Positions 55,368 to 64,000 of a stretch of 64,000 bases of DNA are shown here, one piece after another. The position numbers and the translations under genes are program-made. The notes beneath the pieces were generated by a model that saw only the letters and a list, made by a program, of their open reading frames with translations, was not told the origin of the DNA and did no database searches. The stretch is from Flaccisagitta enflata (taxonomy: Eukaryota; Chaetognatha; Sagittoidea; Aphragmophora): positions 111,042,001 through 111,106,000 of the forward strand of contig OZ231126.1 in NCBI GenBank assembly GCA_965153355.1, given 5' to 3'. The number at the start of each line of letters is the position of its first letter. Position 1 is the stretch's first letter.

Positions 55368-55567
55368 TAAACAAGGCCAACACCTATAAGTTGTGTGCAA
55401 GACTTACAGATTGACTTAGAATGACTTAGAATGACTTAGTTTACCCTAAAGTGACCTAAAATGACTTAAAGAAATAAAATTGATAAAAAAAAGTAAAATG
55501 GGGACCTACCAACCGACCGACCGACCGAAGGACAAAGCGGGGTGTAGTCGCGTGCACGTGACTAAAA
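55368..55567 (-). repeat. Dispersed repeat S1, AAGTCATT form
   Basis: Minus strand: TTTTTAGTCACGTGCACGCG start, GTCGGTCGGTC section, TAAGTCATTTTAGGTCACTT tandem and CTTGCACACAACTTATAGGT end. Confidence 0.8.
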
Positions 55568-56330
55568 ATTCTGATTTCAAGGCCTTTCTTGGAAAAGAAA
55601 TTCAATTTTCTTGACAACCCCTTGACCGATTGAGTTGACTTTTGTAAAGAACAAGGCTGGATACACGGCTACCCCAGTCGCGTGCGGGTGGGCAGGGGCC
55701 ATAATTGAGGTCAGCGGAACATTTGGGCTGGAGCAATAAGGCCAAAACCCCCATCAACGCAGAAAAAGCAAAGTGTGACAGACGGACAGACAGATGGATG
55801 GACGGACAGACGGACGGACGGACCGACAAAGCAGGTTTTAGAGTTGCGTAGCACGCGACTAAAAACTACTTAAAACTACGCGTTGCATAAGCCTTATCTT
55901 AAAGTTTTAGACCAATTAAGACAGGAATTATGATTTTATGAAGATTAGACGTCGGGAAAATATCAAAAAATCGTAAAAACCCCTCAACCACCGGCTCAAA
56001 TGATGACCAGATGTGTTGTTATGAAATAACAATCATAAAAAGTCCTTAACTTTCAATATCCTATCAACGGAAAAAATAATGCGTTATGGACTACAATCCA
56101 GAATAGATTGACCAAGAAATTATCACGATTTCTAATAGGAACCACTTTTAAACATGAATAAGCGTCTTCCTTTAAAGAGAAAATCTGAGATAGCAGCTCT
56201 TTGCGATGTAGAATTCTATGCAGAATCCAAATTTTGCGTCAAAAAAACTTTTTGACGACGGTAAATGGCAAAAAAATGACGTCAAAGTGGCGTGCGTCAC
56301 TTCCGGTTAGCGGAAAAATGTTTTTTTAGA
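55568..56330 (-). repeat. Third, rearranged copy of the Polinton-like terminal repeat
   Basis: 56,330-55,945 reversed matches 59,455-59,830 (GGATTGTAGTCCATAACGCA, AACAACACATCTGGTCATCA, GATATTTTCCCGACGTC). The rest, 55,568-55,650 plus 55,866-55,945, matches 60,030-60,200 in direct orientation. An S1 repeat interrupts it. A hairpin-like inversion inside the copy explains the mix. Confidence 0.75.
55650..55865 (-). repeat. Dispersed repeat S1 inserted in a terminal repeat
   Basis: Minus strand: TTTTTAGTCGCGTGCTACGC start, CGGTCCGTCCGTCC section, GTAGCCGTGTATCCAGCCTT end. Confidence 0.9.
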
Positions 56331-56382
56331 CTAGTTTTGCAGGTGCGCATTCTGGAAATAGGTTCAGAATGTATTTATAGTT

Positions 56383-56576
56383 GTATGATACGCAACTCTA
56401 CACCCCGCTATGTCCGTCGGTTAGTCGGTTGGTTGGTCCCCATTTTATTTTTTCAGCATTTTTCAGCGTTTTGAGCTCACTGCTCCTGCCAAAATTCCCC
56501 AGTGACCTTCTCCATCACTGCCCCAGCCCCTGCCCACCTGCACGCGACTAGGGTAGCCGTGTATCTGGCCTTGTTA
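56383..56576 (+). repeat. Dispersed repeat S1, 5' trimmed
   Basis: TACGCAACTCTACACCCCGC to GCCGTGTATCTGGCCTTG, with GCACGCGACTAGGGTAGC. Confidence 0.85.
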
Positions 56577-56589
56577 ATTGCTTAGTATG

Positions 56590-56790
56590 TTCGTCCCTCC
56601 GTCCGTCTGTCTGTCCCTTTGTCCGTCCGTCTGTTGATCAGTTGGTTAGTTGGTCGGTCCCCTTATTCCTTTTTAGTCATTTTTGAATTTTTGAGCTCAC
56701 TCTTCCAAAACAAATGCCCTAATGACCTTTTCTTTCAGTGCCCCTGCCCACCCCCACGCGACTGGGGCAGCCCTGTATCCGGCCTAGTTT
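56590..56790 (+). repeat. Dispersed repeat S1, 5' truncated
   Basis: Starts in the GTCC section; ends CCCACGCGACTGGGGCAGCC, CTGTATCCGGCCTAG. Confidence 0.82.
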
Positions 56791-56880
56791 GGTTATACTA
56801 GTCGCTATGTCGAATTAAACATTATGTTTTTTATGCTACTCCCAAGCAAAGCGCAACCTTTGCTGTGAAATGAACCATGA

Positions 56881-57032
56881 TTTTTAATCGCGTGCACGCG
56901 ACTCTACAACCCGCTCTGTCCTTTTGTCGGTCAGCCGGTCTGTCGGTTGGTTGGTCAATATGTCACGCTTGGCTTATTTCGCTGCCCCTGCCCACCCACA
57001 CGCAGCTAAGGTAACCGTGTATCCGGCCTTGT
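56881..57032 (+). repeat. Dispersed repeat S1, internally deleted
   Basis: TTTTTAATCGCGTGCACGCG start and GTAACCGTGTATCCGGCCTT end, ~150 bp. Confidence 0.85.
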
Positions 57033-57139
57033 ATTTTGTCATCTCGCTTCCACAATTGCCGTCGAATTGTTCTTTGCAATGCTTCAAGCAATAAGTGGCT
57101 CTGTCCATCTCCAACCCACAAATGCTGCGAAGCTCTGTC

Positions 57140-57499
<360 letters not shown>

Positions 57500-57777
57500 C
57501 GCGCGCGGATCAACTTGATTCTCGTACTGGCAATCGTCAAATTTTGGTTTCTCAACACAAATGGCGCCGATGCTGCGTTTCATCAACTGCGGCTCTACAA
57601 AGATCTCCAAAGCCTCCGTCCTCATAGTCCGCCACTTGTTGATGCCGCTGAAAAGCAGAATCATCTGTGGTTTTTATCCGAGGAGATTACACCCCTCGTA
57701 CTCACATCGTCGCTTGTCACTTACACAGAACGTGCCCGAGTTGCTGAGGTACGCTTATAACAACAAGTGACGCAAGT

Positions 57778-57980
57778 CACAATATCGTGCGGACGGGCGG
57801 GCAGGGGCAGCCAACCCCCATCCACACCCAACGCCCCTCCCAACTCCCCTTCCAACACAGATACGTACACAAAAAGCTTGTTTTCCCACTTTTTGATTCG
57901 ATCACCTCTACGGACCGACCGACCAGCCAACCAACGGATGGACAAAGCCTCTTATAGATTTGCGTGTCTGCAACTAAAAA
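57778..57980 (-). repeat. Dispersed repeat S2
   Basis: Minus strand: TTTTTAGTTGCAGACACGCA start, TAAGAGGCTTTGTCCATCCG, and GGCTGCCCCTGCCCGCCCGT with CGCACGATATTG at the end. Confidence 0.85.
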
Positions 57981-58479
57981 TTCATACAAATTTTAAAAGT
58001 TAAGTTTTGCACCCTAATCATCAAATGATTAAACAAAAGTGGTTAGGCGGAAATGTAGGCATTTCAGGACATGAAATTATTCTTTGCAAATCATCGAAGG
58101 CCATGAAAACTGTACGAAAAGATGGTTCACGGCAAGGAGCTATGAAGATAACAGCTCTGGAACCCAACTCAACGCTTGCATCACGAAATGGAGAACAATC
58201 CCCACACTTTTTCGCTACACTCAGAGTCGGCTACAGTTGGCTCGATGAACCAGTTGAAACCTGGCCGGAGAACCAGAAACTGCACAAGTTTGCTCATCAT
58301 CTTCGGGTTGACAATGCCGCAACTGAGCGTATGATTCAGCGCACATTTCTGTATCACAACTATGGAAAGCGAAGTGAAGACCACTTTCAAGCAACACTTG
58401 CTGTCGTCGAAGCTGCCATTGCTAAAGTCTCAACTCGAGCACGCAAGACAAAAAAAGGACTTATCAAAGCGTTTGATCA

Positions 58480-58626
58480 ACAAGGCCGGATACACGGCCA
58501 CCAGTTGCGGACGGGTGGGCAGGGGACGAAATGCGCGTTTTCACACTTTTTGACTCGATGGTTACGGACGGACGGTTTGACAGACGGACAAAGCCTCTTA
58601 TAGAGTTGCGTGTCCGCAACTAAAAA
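58480..58626 (-). repeat. Dispersed repeat S2, complete
   Basis: Minus strand: TTTTTAGTTGCGGACACGCA start; ends CCCACCCGTCCGCAACTGGT, GGCCGTGTATCCGGCCTTGT. Confidence 0.9.
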
Positions 58627-59115
58627 GATACGGAGTGAGAGCTGTTTTAAATGTTTCGTATTTTGCATTTGATTGCCTTGTATTTTGCATTCTGTGGTCG
58701 TATTTTATCTAATGTTTTGGAAGTTAACTGCGTTCACATCTAATGAAATTTTGAAATACCGACAAATTATTGATGAAATTAAAAAATTAATCATTTCCTT
58801 TTTTTTTTGTAACGGGTACTGGATGAAAGGCGATACTCATCAGATAGTGTTAAAGGTTTATTCGCGACTTTGAGAGGCTTTGTCTGTCAGTCAGTCAATC
58901 TGTCGGTCTTAAAGTGTAAATACGTGCACCCAAGTGTGTGTGTGTATGGTGATACACGCCCCTGCCTCCCCCTTGTGCGTGGAGGTATTGTAGCCCAGCG
59001 TTAACGGAAGTGACGTCTAAAACGGAAGTGTCGTTGCTTAGCAGAGATGGTATCCAAATAGCTGGCTCTCTTAGTGACTCTGGATTTGTACCACCTGGAA
59101 TCGTGTAGTTAACAA
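58627..59115. other. Unassigned DNA with an S2-like fragment
   Basis: 58,862-58,990 has TTGAGAGGCTTTGTCTGTCA and CGCCCCTGCCTCCCCCTT, a worn S2 relative. The rest is unassigned. Confidence 0.4.
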
Positions 59116-59119
59116 CTTT

Positions 59120-59415
59120 TTAAGTGCGTCCTTGCACTTCTATAAGAGGTCATGTCCGTCTGTTGGTCGGTCGGTCGGTTGGTTGGTCGGTGGGTCGGTC
59201 GGTCACGCAAACATTTGAAATACGCAAAACGGCTGATTCTGACGTATTTCTTCATTCCTATCACCTTTCATGCCTCACCACGTTCATTTTCATTTATTCA
59301 TTCATTCATTCATTCATTCATTCATTTATTCATTCATCAAAAATATTCATTCACAAATTCTTAATCAAGCGAGGCACACTTATTGGCCTTCACTTGGCCT
59401 TCACTTGGCCTTGTT
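59120..59415 (+). repeat. Dispersed repeat S3 with (ATTC)n interior
   Basis: AAGTGCGTCCTTGCACTTCT start (hairpin AAGTGC/GCACTT), TATAAGAGGTCATGTCC, GTCGGTTGGTTGGTCGG section, an ATTC tract, then GCGAGGCACACTTATTGGCC and CTTCACTTGGCCTTGTTT. Confidence 0.82.
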
Positions 59416-59439
59416 TCATGCGCTAGTTCGGAATTATAT

Positions 59440-60790
59440 CCAAATTGGCAATTTCACCGAAACCGGAAGTGGCGCGTCGATAAAAGACGTCGTTTTGCGC
59501 CATCTAGCGTCATTAAAACTCATTTTTGACGCCAGATTTGGATTCCACGTGGAAAATTACGTTAGATTCTCTAGACAATACAGATTTTTGCCTAAGAAAT
59601 ATAAGATATTGCAGAGAGATAAAAGAATTTGTCCAAAGATTTATCTCAAAAGTGAACGAGTTTGCTCTGGATTGTAGTCCTTGACGCATTATTTTTTTCC
59701 GTTGATAGGATATTAAAAGTTAAGGACTTTTTTTGATTGTTATTTCATAACAACACATCTGGTCATCATTTAAGCCGGTGGTTGAGGGTTCTTTACGATT
59801 TTTTGATATTTTCCCGATGTCTAATGAAGATTTATAAATTTCGTGTGTTCAGTTTTATAGCGATTTTGACCTGATGGTGAATGATAAGTTGTTGAGCGGT
59901 CAGTTGTGGGTCGCCTCGGCTCACCACGGGGCTTTAACAACCCAATGCATCACTTTGGATCTATCTTGGTCGTGGGAGCAATATCTTGCGTACACGCGCA
60001 TTTGTTGAGTTTTAAAATGTAAAAATGAGAAAAAATTCTGATTTTCGGGCCTTTTTTTGAAAAATAAATTCAATTTTCTCGGCAACCGCTTGACCAATGG
60101 AGCGGAAATTTCTATCAGAGAAACTACTAAAGAATACGCGTCGAATGATCCCTATCCCAAAGTTTTACTCCCATGAGAACAGGAATTATGATTTTATGAA
60201 TATTATAAAAATTCGTGAGTTCTTTTTTTTAGTGATTTGGACCTGAAGGTGAATAATAAGTTGTAGAGCGATCAGTTGGGGGTCACCTCGGCTCGCCACG
60301 CGGCTTCTAGACCCCAATGCATCATACTTTGGATCTATCTTAGCCATGGGAGCCATATCTTGCGCACACGTGCGTATACGTAGTTGCTATAAACCGTGTC
60401 AGAAAAAAAAGAGTAAAATTAAGTTGCCTTTTTTGAAAAGAAATTCGATTTTCTCCACAACCACCTGACTGATTGAGCTGAAATTTTTTACAGAAAAACT
60501 ACTAAACAATACGCGTCGAATGAGCTCTATCCCAAAGTTTTATTCCAACTAGGACAGGAATCATGATTTTATGAAGATTTAAAAATTTTGTCAAGTTTTG
60601 ATAAAAAATGAGGGTAAAATATGACATTCTCCTCTGTGGAGCAGTAGAGGTTGGACGAATTTTCCTGAGCGGAATTTTTTTGCCGAAAGTTTTCCAGCCT
60701 TTAGAAGACACATCCCGATCATTTTCAGGTGGCCTCAGAGACCGGCCCTGCACAAATACTTGTACGATGTCATATTAAATGCGTGATGTG
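59440..60790 (+). repeat. Left terminal repeat of a Polinton-like element (long form)
   Basis: Runs from about ACCGGAAGTGGCGCG to the start codon of the 309-residue ORF at 60,779. Inverted relative to 52,100-52,452 and 55,568-56,330. The middle carries extra tandem DNA (59,830-60,600) absent from the 52-kb copy. Confidence 0.75.
59830..60600. repeat. ~370-bp imperfect tandem inside the terminal repeat
   Basis: Two units, each with GACCTGAWGGTGAATRATAAG, CCAATGCATCA, GGATCTATCTT, and later AATACGCGTCGAATGA and ACAGGAATYATGATTTTATGAA. Confidence 0.8.
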
Positions 60791-61708
60791 TCTCTGAACA
60801 ATTTATGCCATCAAGTTAACACCCTCGTTTACAACAATTTCATAACAAAAACCGGCTGCATAGAGAACGTCAATGTGGGAAGCAACGATGTACCTTTGAA
60901 TGCCAATGCCACAGAAGGGAATGCGACCATTGGGAATCCAGTCAATGGGAATCTGAACGAGAATCCAGGCGGGGATTCGGACGGGAATCCAGATGAGAAT
61001 AATACAGGCGGGGATCCGGACGGGAATCCAGACGTTGCCGAGGGTACAGTGGGGATAGATGGGAATCCAGACGTTGCCGAGAGTCCAGTGGTGATAAATG
61101 GTTCACCACCTGTAAAAAGAAAAGACAATGGAAATGTAAATAAAGTAGATCCAAATTTTGTAAGATATTCACTGCGACAAAAAATGAGTGCGACAAACTC
61201 CGTTGTTCCTGTGGAGGATATGTTTTGTCTGAAGTATGTAGATGGTAGAGTACAGATGAGAATGGCTGCTGGATTCATGTTTTTTGCTAGTGCTCATTTG
61301 TTGTTAGCTTTAGGATTTAGAAGTGAAGTGATGCGCACATTTACCAGTAGCGGGAAAACCGAGGCGGAAGTCATAAAAGAGAGTGACAATTTGACATTGA
61401 AAATTTGTAGTTGTTTCAATATAAGTGATATTGTACATTTTCTTGCCGATAAAGACAGAATATGTCATATTGGATTTAAGAAACTTATTGAGCCTACATT
61501 TTATATAGATGGAAATTTGCACTCAATTCTTTGCTCATATGACATTGAAAAAAAAGTCTTTTTGTGCAATTTAAAGCGGTTGAATAATATGTCATTTCGC
61601 GAAGTGCAGTTTTGCTTGTATAATAATTTGTTTGAGCTTTATGAATTGGGTGTTTGTGTGAAAAAATATCCTATTTCATTCAATTTGGTTATTTGTAAAA
61701 AATTGTAG
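60779..61708 (+). CDS. Unknown 309-residue protein, first gene of the left element end
   Basis: ATG at 60779 lies at the inner edge of the terminal repeat. Residues 40-110 are Asn/Gly/Asp/Pro-rich with repeated GNPD and NPDVAE motifs. Residues 112-130 are basic (VKRKDNGNVNKVDPNFVRYS). A hydrophobic stretch follows (MAAGFMFFASAHLLLALGF, about 161-180), then a Cys-containing folded-looking C-terminus (CSCFNISDIVHFLADKDRIC). The frame is intact. The next ATG comes 7 bp after the stop, a compact viral-style arrangement. No family recognised; the hydrophobic stretch may be a buried helix or a membrane span. Confidence 0.65.
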   Translation: MRDVSLNNLCHQVNTLVYNNFITKTGCIENVNVGSNDVPLNANATEGNATIGNPVNGNLNENPGGDSDGNPDENNTGGDPDGNPDVAEGTVGIDGNPDVAESPVVINGSPPVKRKDNGNVNKVDPNFVRYSLRQKMSATNSVVPVEDMFCLKYVDGRVQMRMAAGFMFFASAHLLLALGFRSEVMRTFTSSGKTEAEVIKESDNLTLKICSCFNISDIVHFLADKDRICHIGFKKLIEPTFYIDGNLHSILCSYDIEKKVFLCNLKRLNNMSFREVQFCLYNNLFELYELGVCVKKYPISFNLVICKKL

Positions 61709-62150
61709 GGTCAAAATGAGTATTACGGGGACTGCGCTGGAAGTAATTAAGAAGAGAATGCGTGGTGAGGAACGGGAAGAAATATCTACAAGTGTGGAAA
61801 ATCAAACTGCTGTTAAAACATATAAGGAAGATGTCAAAAACATGAAGAAGGGAAAGAAAAGATCTGCCAAAGGGAAACCCCAAAAGAAAGATGAAAAAAA
61901 AGATGATAAAAGTGGAAAGAAAACAACAGAAAAAAAACAGAAAGTGGACAGAAAGAAGACAGGAAGAAGCGGAGAGAAAAAGGATAAGAAGTCTGACAAG
62001 AAAAAGGGGAAAGAAAAGGAGAAAAGAAAAAAGTCACCAAAAACAACGACTGAAAAAAAAAGAAAGAGAAAGGATAGTGACTCTAGTAGCTCCTCTAGTA
62101 GCTCCTCAAGTTCAAGTTCAAATTCAAGTTTGAGCTCATATTCTAGTTTG

Positions 62151-63745
62151 GGGGGGAGACAATAACCCGAGTCTAAAATATAAAGGGATTTTCTTGGATT
62201 TTCAAAGTCGCATCACGACTGTAAAAATGCAAGCACCTGGCTGATTTTTGGTATATACCCTCTTTGACTATTGTACTTTGATAAGAAAAAAAGATTAGGG
62301 GCTGAAATGCCTCCAAAGGAACCAGTTTACCACCCACACCTACCACCACATCCTTGATTATGACCTTTTTAGGGCTCAACAACCAAAAATCTAACTTCAA
62401 TACGTTGAAAAAATGAATTTTCCTGGGGTGTCCTGTACTTGGGTAGCCCTCATTGGATGTCTCTGAAGGGATTTAGGCTAAAAAAATCAAAATCCATGAG
62501 TTTGTTTTCTCACAATATTGTCCACAAGCAAACTCCACTTATTTTTGACTAATTTGCTTTTATAATTCATCCTACCCAAATTTGAGGTTTTGACACCCTT
62601 ATCCATCCATCTCAGTCCAAAAATCATTTTGATCTATCCCTAAGCATTTCATCTTTGGGGCCTACTAAAACCTAACCACCCTACTATACCTCTGGGCTCA
62701 CAATAACATCTTTTGTTTAGTAGTTCCTACCCTGTGACGAGAAGAGGTCGCAAGGGGTGTTGTCTCCCGCCTTATTAGAGGGGGGGCACCTCACATTTTT
62801 TCAAAAACTATTCTGGAACAATAAAAAAATAAAAAAATGAGACTTTGGAATAGTGAAAAAACAAATCAGGGCCATTTGGTAGGTATATCATAGCCTACAC
62901 AAGCCAGAAATAGCGTGAAAACCACTTATTTTGACCACATTTGGCGATAGTCCATTTTAAGCAAAAATGAGGGTTTTTAAGGTGGATTTTTCTCATATTT
63001 CAGGTATTTTTGGAGGATTTTAGGGTATTTTCATCTTGTTTACATGTTTATATGCTAATCTAACAAAAAAATTGACAAACAAGCTGAAAATTACAAATCT
63101 GATACTAGCAAGATACTCTTATAAGGGGGGAGACAATAACCCGAGTCTAAAATATAAAGGGATTTTCTTGGATTTTCAAAGTCGCATCACGACTGTAAAA
63201 ATGCAAGCACCTGGCTGATTTTTGGTATATACCCTCTTTGACTATTGTACTTTGATAAGAAAAAAAGATTAGGGGCTGAAATGCCTCCAAAGGAACCAGT
63301 TTACCACCCACACCTACCACCACATCCTTGATTATGACCTTTTTAGGGCTCAACAACCAAAAATCTAACTTCAATACGTTGAAAAAATGAATTTTCCTGG
63401 GGTGTCCTGTACTTGGGTAGCCCTCATTGGATGTCTCTGAAGGGATTTAGGCTAAAAAAATCAAAATCCATGAGTTTGTTTTCTCACAATATTGTCCACA
63501 AGCAAACTCCACTTATTTTTGACTAATTTGCTTTTATAATTCATCCTACCCAAATTTGAGGTTTTGACACCCTTATCCATCCATCTCAGTCCAAAAATCA
63601 TTTTGATCTATCCCTAAGCATTTCATCTTTGGGGCCTACTAAAACCTAACCACCCTACTATACCTCTGGGCTCACAATAACATCTTTTGTTTAGTAGTTC
63701 CTACCCTGTGACGAGAAGAGGTCGCAAGGGGTGTTGTCTCCCGCC
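62151..63745. mobile_element. 1,595-bp insertion with identical 621-bp direct terminal repeats
   Basis: Repeats 62,151-62,771 and 63,125-63,745 show no difference that I could find. Each starts GGGGGGAGACAATAACCCGA and ends GTGTTGTCTCCCGCC, so each also has short inverted ends (GGGAGACAA/TTGTCTCCC). The 353-bp interior has no gene. TTTG flanks the whole (62,147-62,150 and 63,746-63,749). This could be a terminal-repeat retrotransposon in miniature, or two copies of a MITE moving as one unit. Confidence 0.8.
62772..63124. other. Interior of the 1,595-bp insertion
   Basis: 353 bp, G-run at its left end and AAGGGGGG at its right junction; no ORF or recognisable primer-binding site. Confidence 0.5.
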
Positions 63746-63908
63746 TTTGAGCTCAAGTGGATCATCAATGTTGGAAGATACTGAAACGAAGGAATGATGA
63801 CACTCTGTGAATGATGACACTCTGTTTATATTTGTATATGAATGTACATATTTGTATATGAATGCATGAAAATGTAAATTACTTGGTTATTAGGTGTAAA
63901 AAGTAACT

Positions 63909-64000
63909 ATGGGTAGAGAGCACAATCATGCCCCGATATGTAGTCGGTCTACCCCTCTATGCCGTCTTATGGAACTCTATGCTGAAGGATATATGTTGGA
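63909..64000 (+). CDS. Open frame running off the window, possible next gene
   Basis: ATG at 63909, MGREHNHAPICSRSTPLCRL, still open at the window edge after 30 codons. It lies 111 bp after the end of the split gene in the same orientation, where the next gene of the element would be expected. Too short to judge. Confidence 0.25.
   Translation, partial: MGREHNHAPICSRSTPLCRLMELYAEGYML

Larger units (their letters stand above)
61716..63797 (+). pseudogene. Lys-rich, Ser-tailed protein gene split by an insertion
   Basis: The 5' part (61716-62150) encodes an ordinary N-terminus (MSITGTALEVIKKRMRGEER), then ~80 residues that are nearly half Lys (KKDEKKDDKSGKKTTEKKQK), then a Ser run (DSDSSSSSSSSSSSSSNSSL). 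At 62,151 a 1,595-bp insertion begins and the read-through frame ends at 62,165. On the far side, from the duplicated TTTG at 63,746, the same frame continues through a Ser-rich stretch to a TGA at 63,795-63,797. So the insertion, not decay, broke the gene. A protein of this composition is probably nucleic-acid-binding; family unknown. Confidence 0.65.

Overview
The window reads as nuclear DNA of an invertebrate animal. It is crowded with microsatellites (CT, GT, ATTC and TACATACT runs of 50 to more than 1,500 bp), tandem satellites, MITEs and one very abundant short dispersed repeat. The genes that can be supported belong to mobile or virus-like elements. I see no rRNA or convincing tRNA, and no clear single-copy host gene. 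A TTAGG-like repeat behind a LINE and the extreme microsatellite load would fit an arthropod such as a crustacean, but this does not settle the taxon.

Layout. 0-5 kb: a minisatellite, then a degenerate APE-type LINE on the minus strand. 6.2-9.8 and 15.4-21.0 kb: a satellite built from a GTGGCTGCTG module. 13.2-14.2 kb: a non-autonomous element with an 8-bp target duplication, holding a nested MITE. 21-23.3 kb: an array of ~460-bp units split by a TA-flanked MITE. 24.0-25.7 kb: another MITE and a 5'-truncated Penelope-like element with inverted pseudo-LTRs. 29-38.6 kb: a 9.6-kb unit bounded by ~500-bp, nearly identical inverted repeats. 38.6-47.7 kb: dispersed repeats and a 1.7-kb TACATACT expansion. 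47.8-52.5 kb: the right end of a Polinton/Maverick-like element (packaging ATPase, basic protein, unknown protein, integrase, membrane peptide, terminal repeat). 53-59.4 kb: repeats and a broken ORF of unknown family. 59.4-64 kb: the left end of a related element, whose second gene is split by a young 1.6-kb insertion.

The most interesting unit is 28,960-38,571. Between its inverted repeats are two spliced minus-strand genes that keep frame across every proposed junction. Each encodes a threonine-rich single-pass membrane protein. There is also a plus-strand cluster of three ORFs, two of them opening with the same kind of small zinc finger and overlapping by one base, with a TATA box before and AATAAA after. 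A minus-strand three-finger C2H2 protein with a 22-residue repeat completes the set. I recognise no polymerase, integrase or capsid gene in it, so its class is open.

The Polinton-like ends carry matching terminal repeats in opposite orientation at 52.1-52.45 and 59.4-60.8 kb, with a third copy at 55.6-56.3 kb. Both gene blocks read rightward, so this is the right end of one copy and the left end of another. The first copy is decayed (stops in the ATPase, frameshifts and an Asn at a catalytic position in the integrase). DNA polymerase and capsid genes are not visible here.
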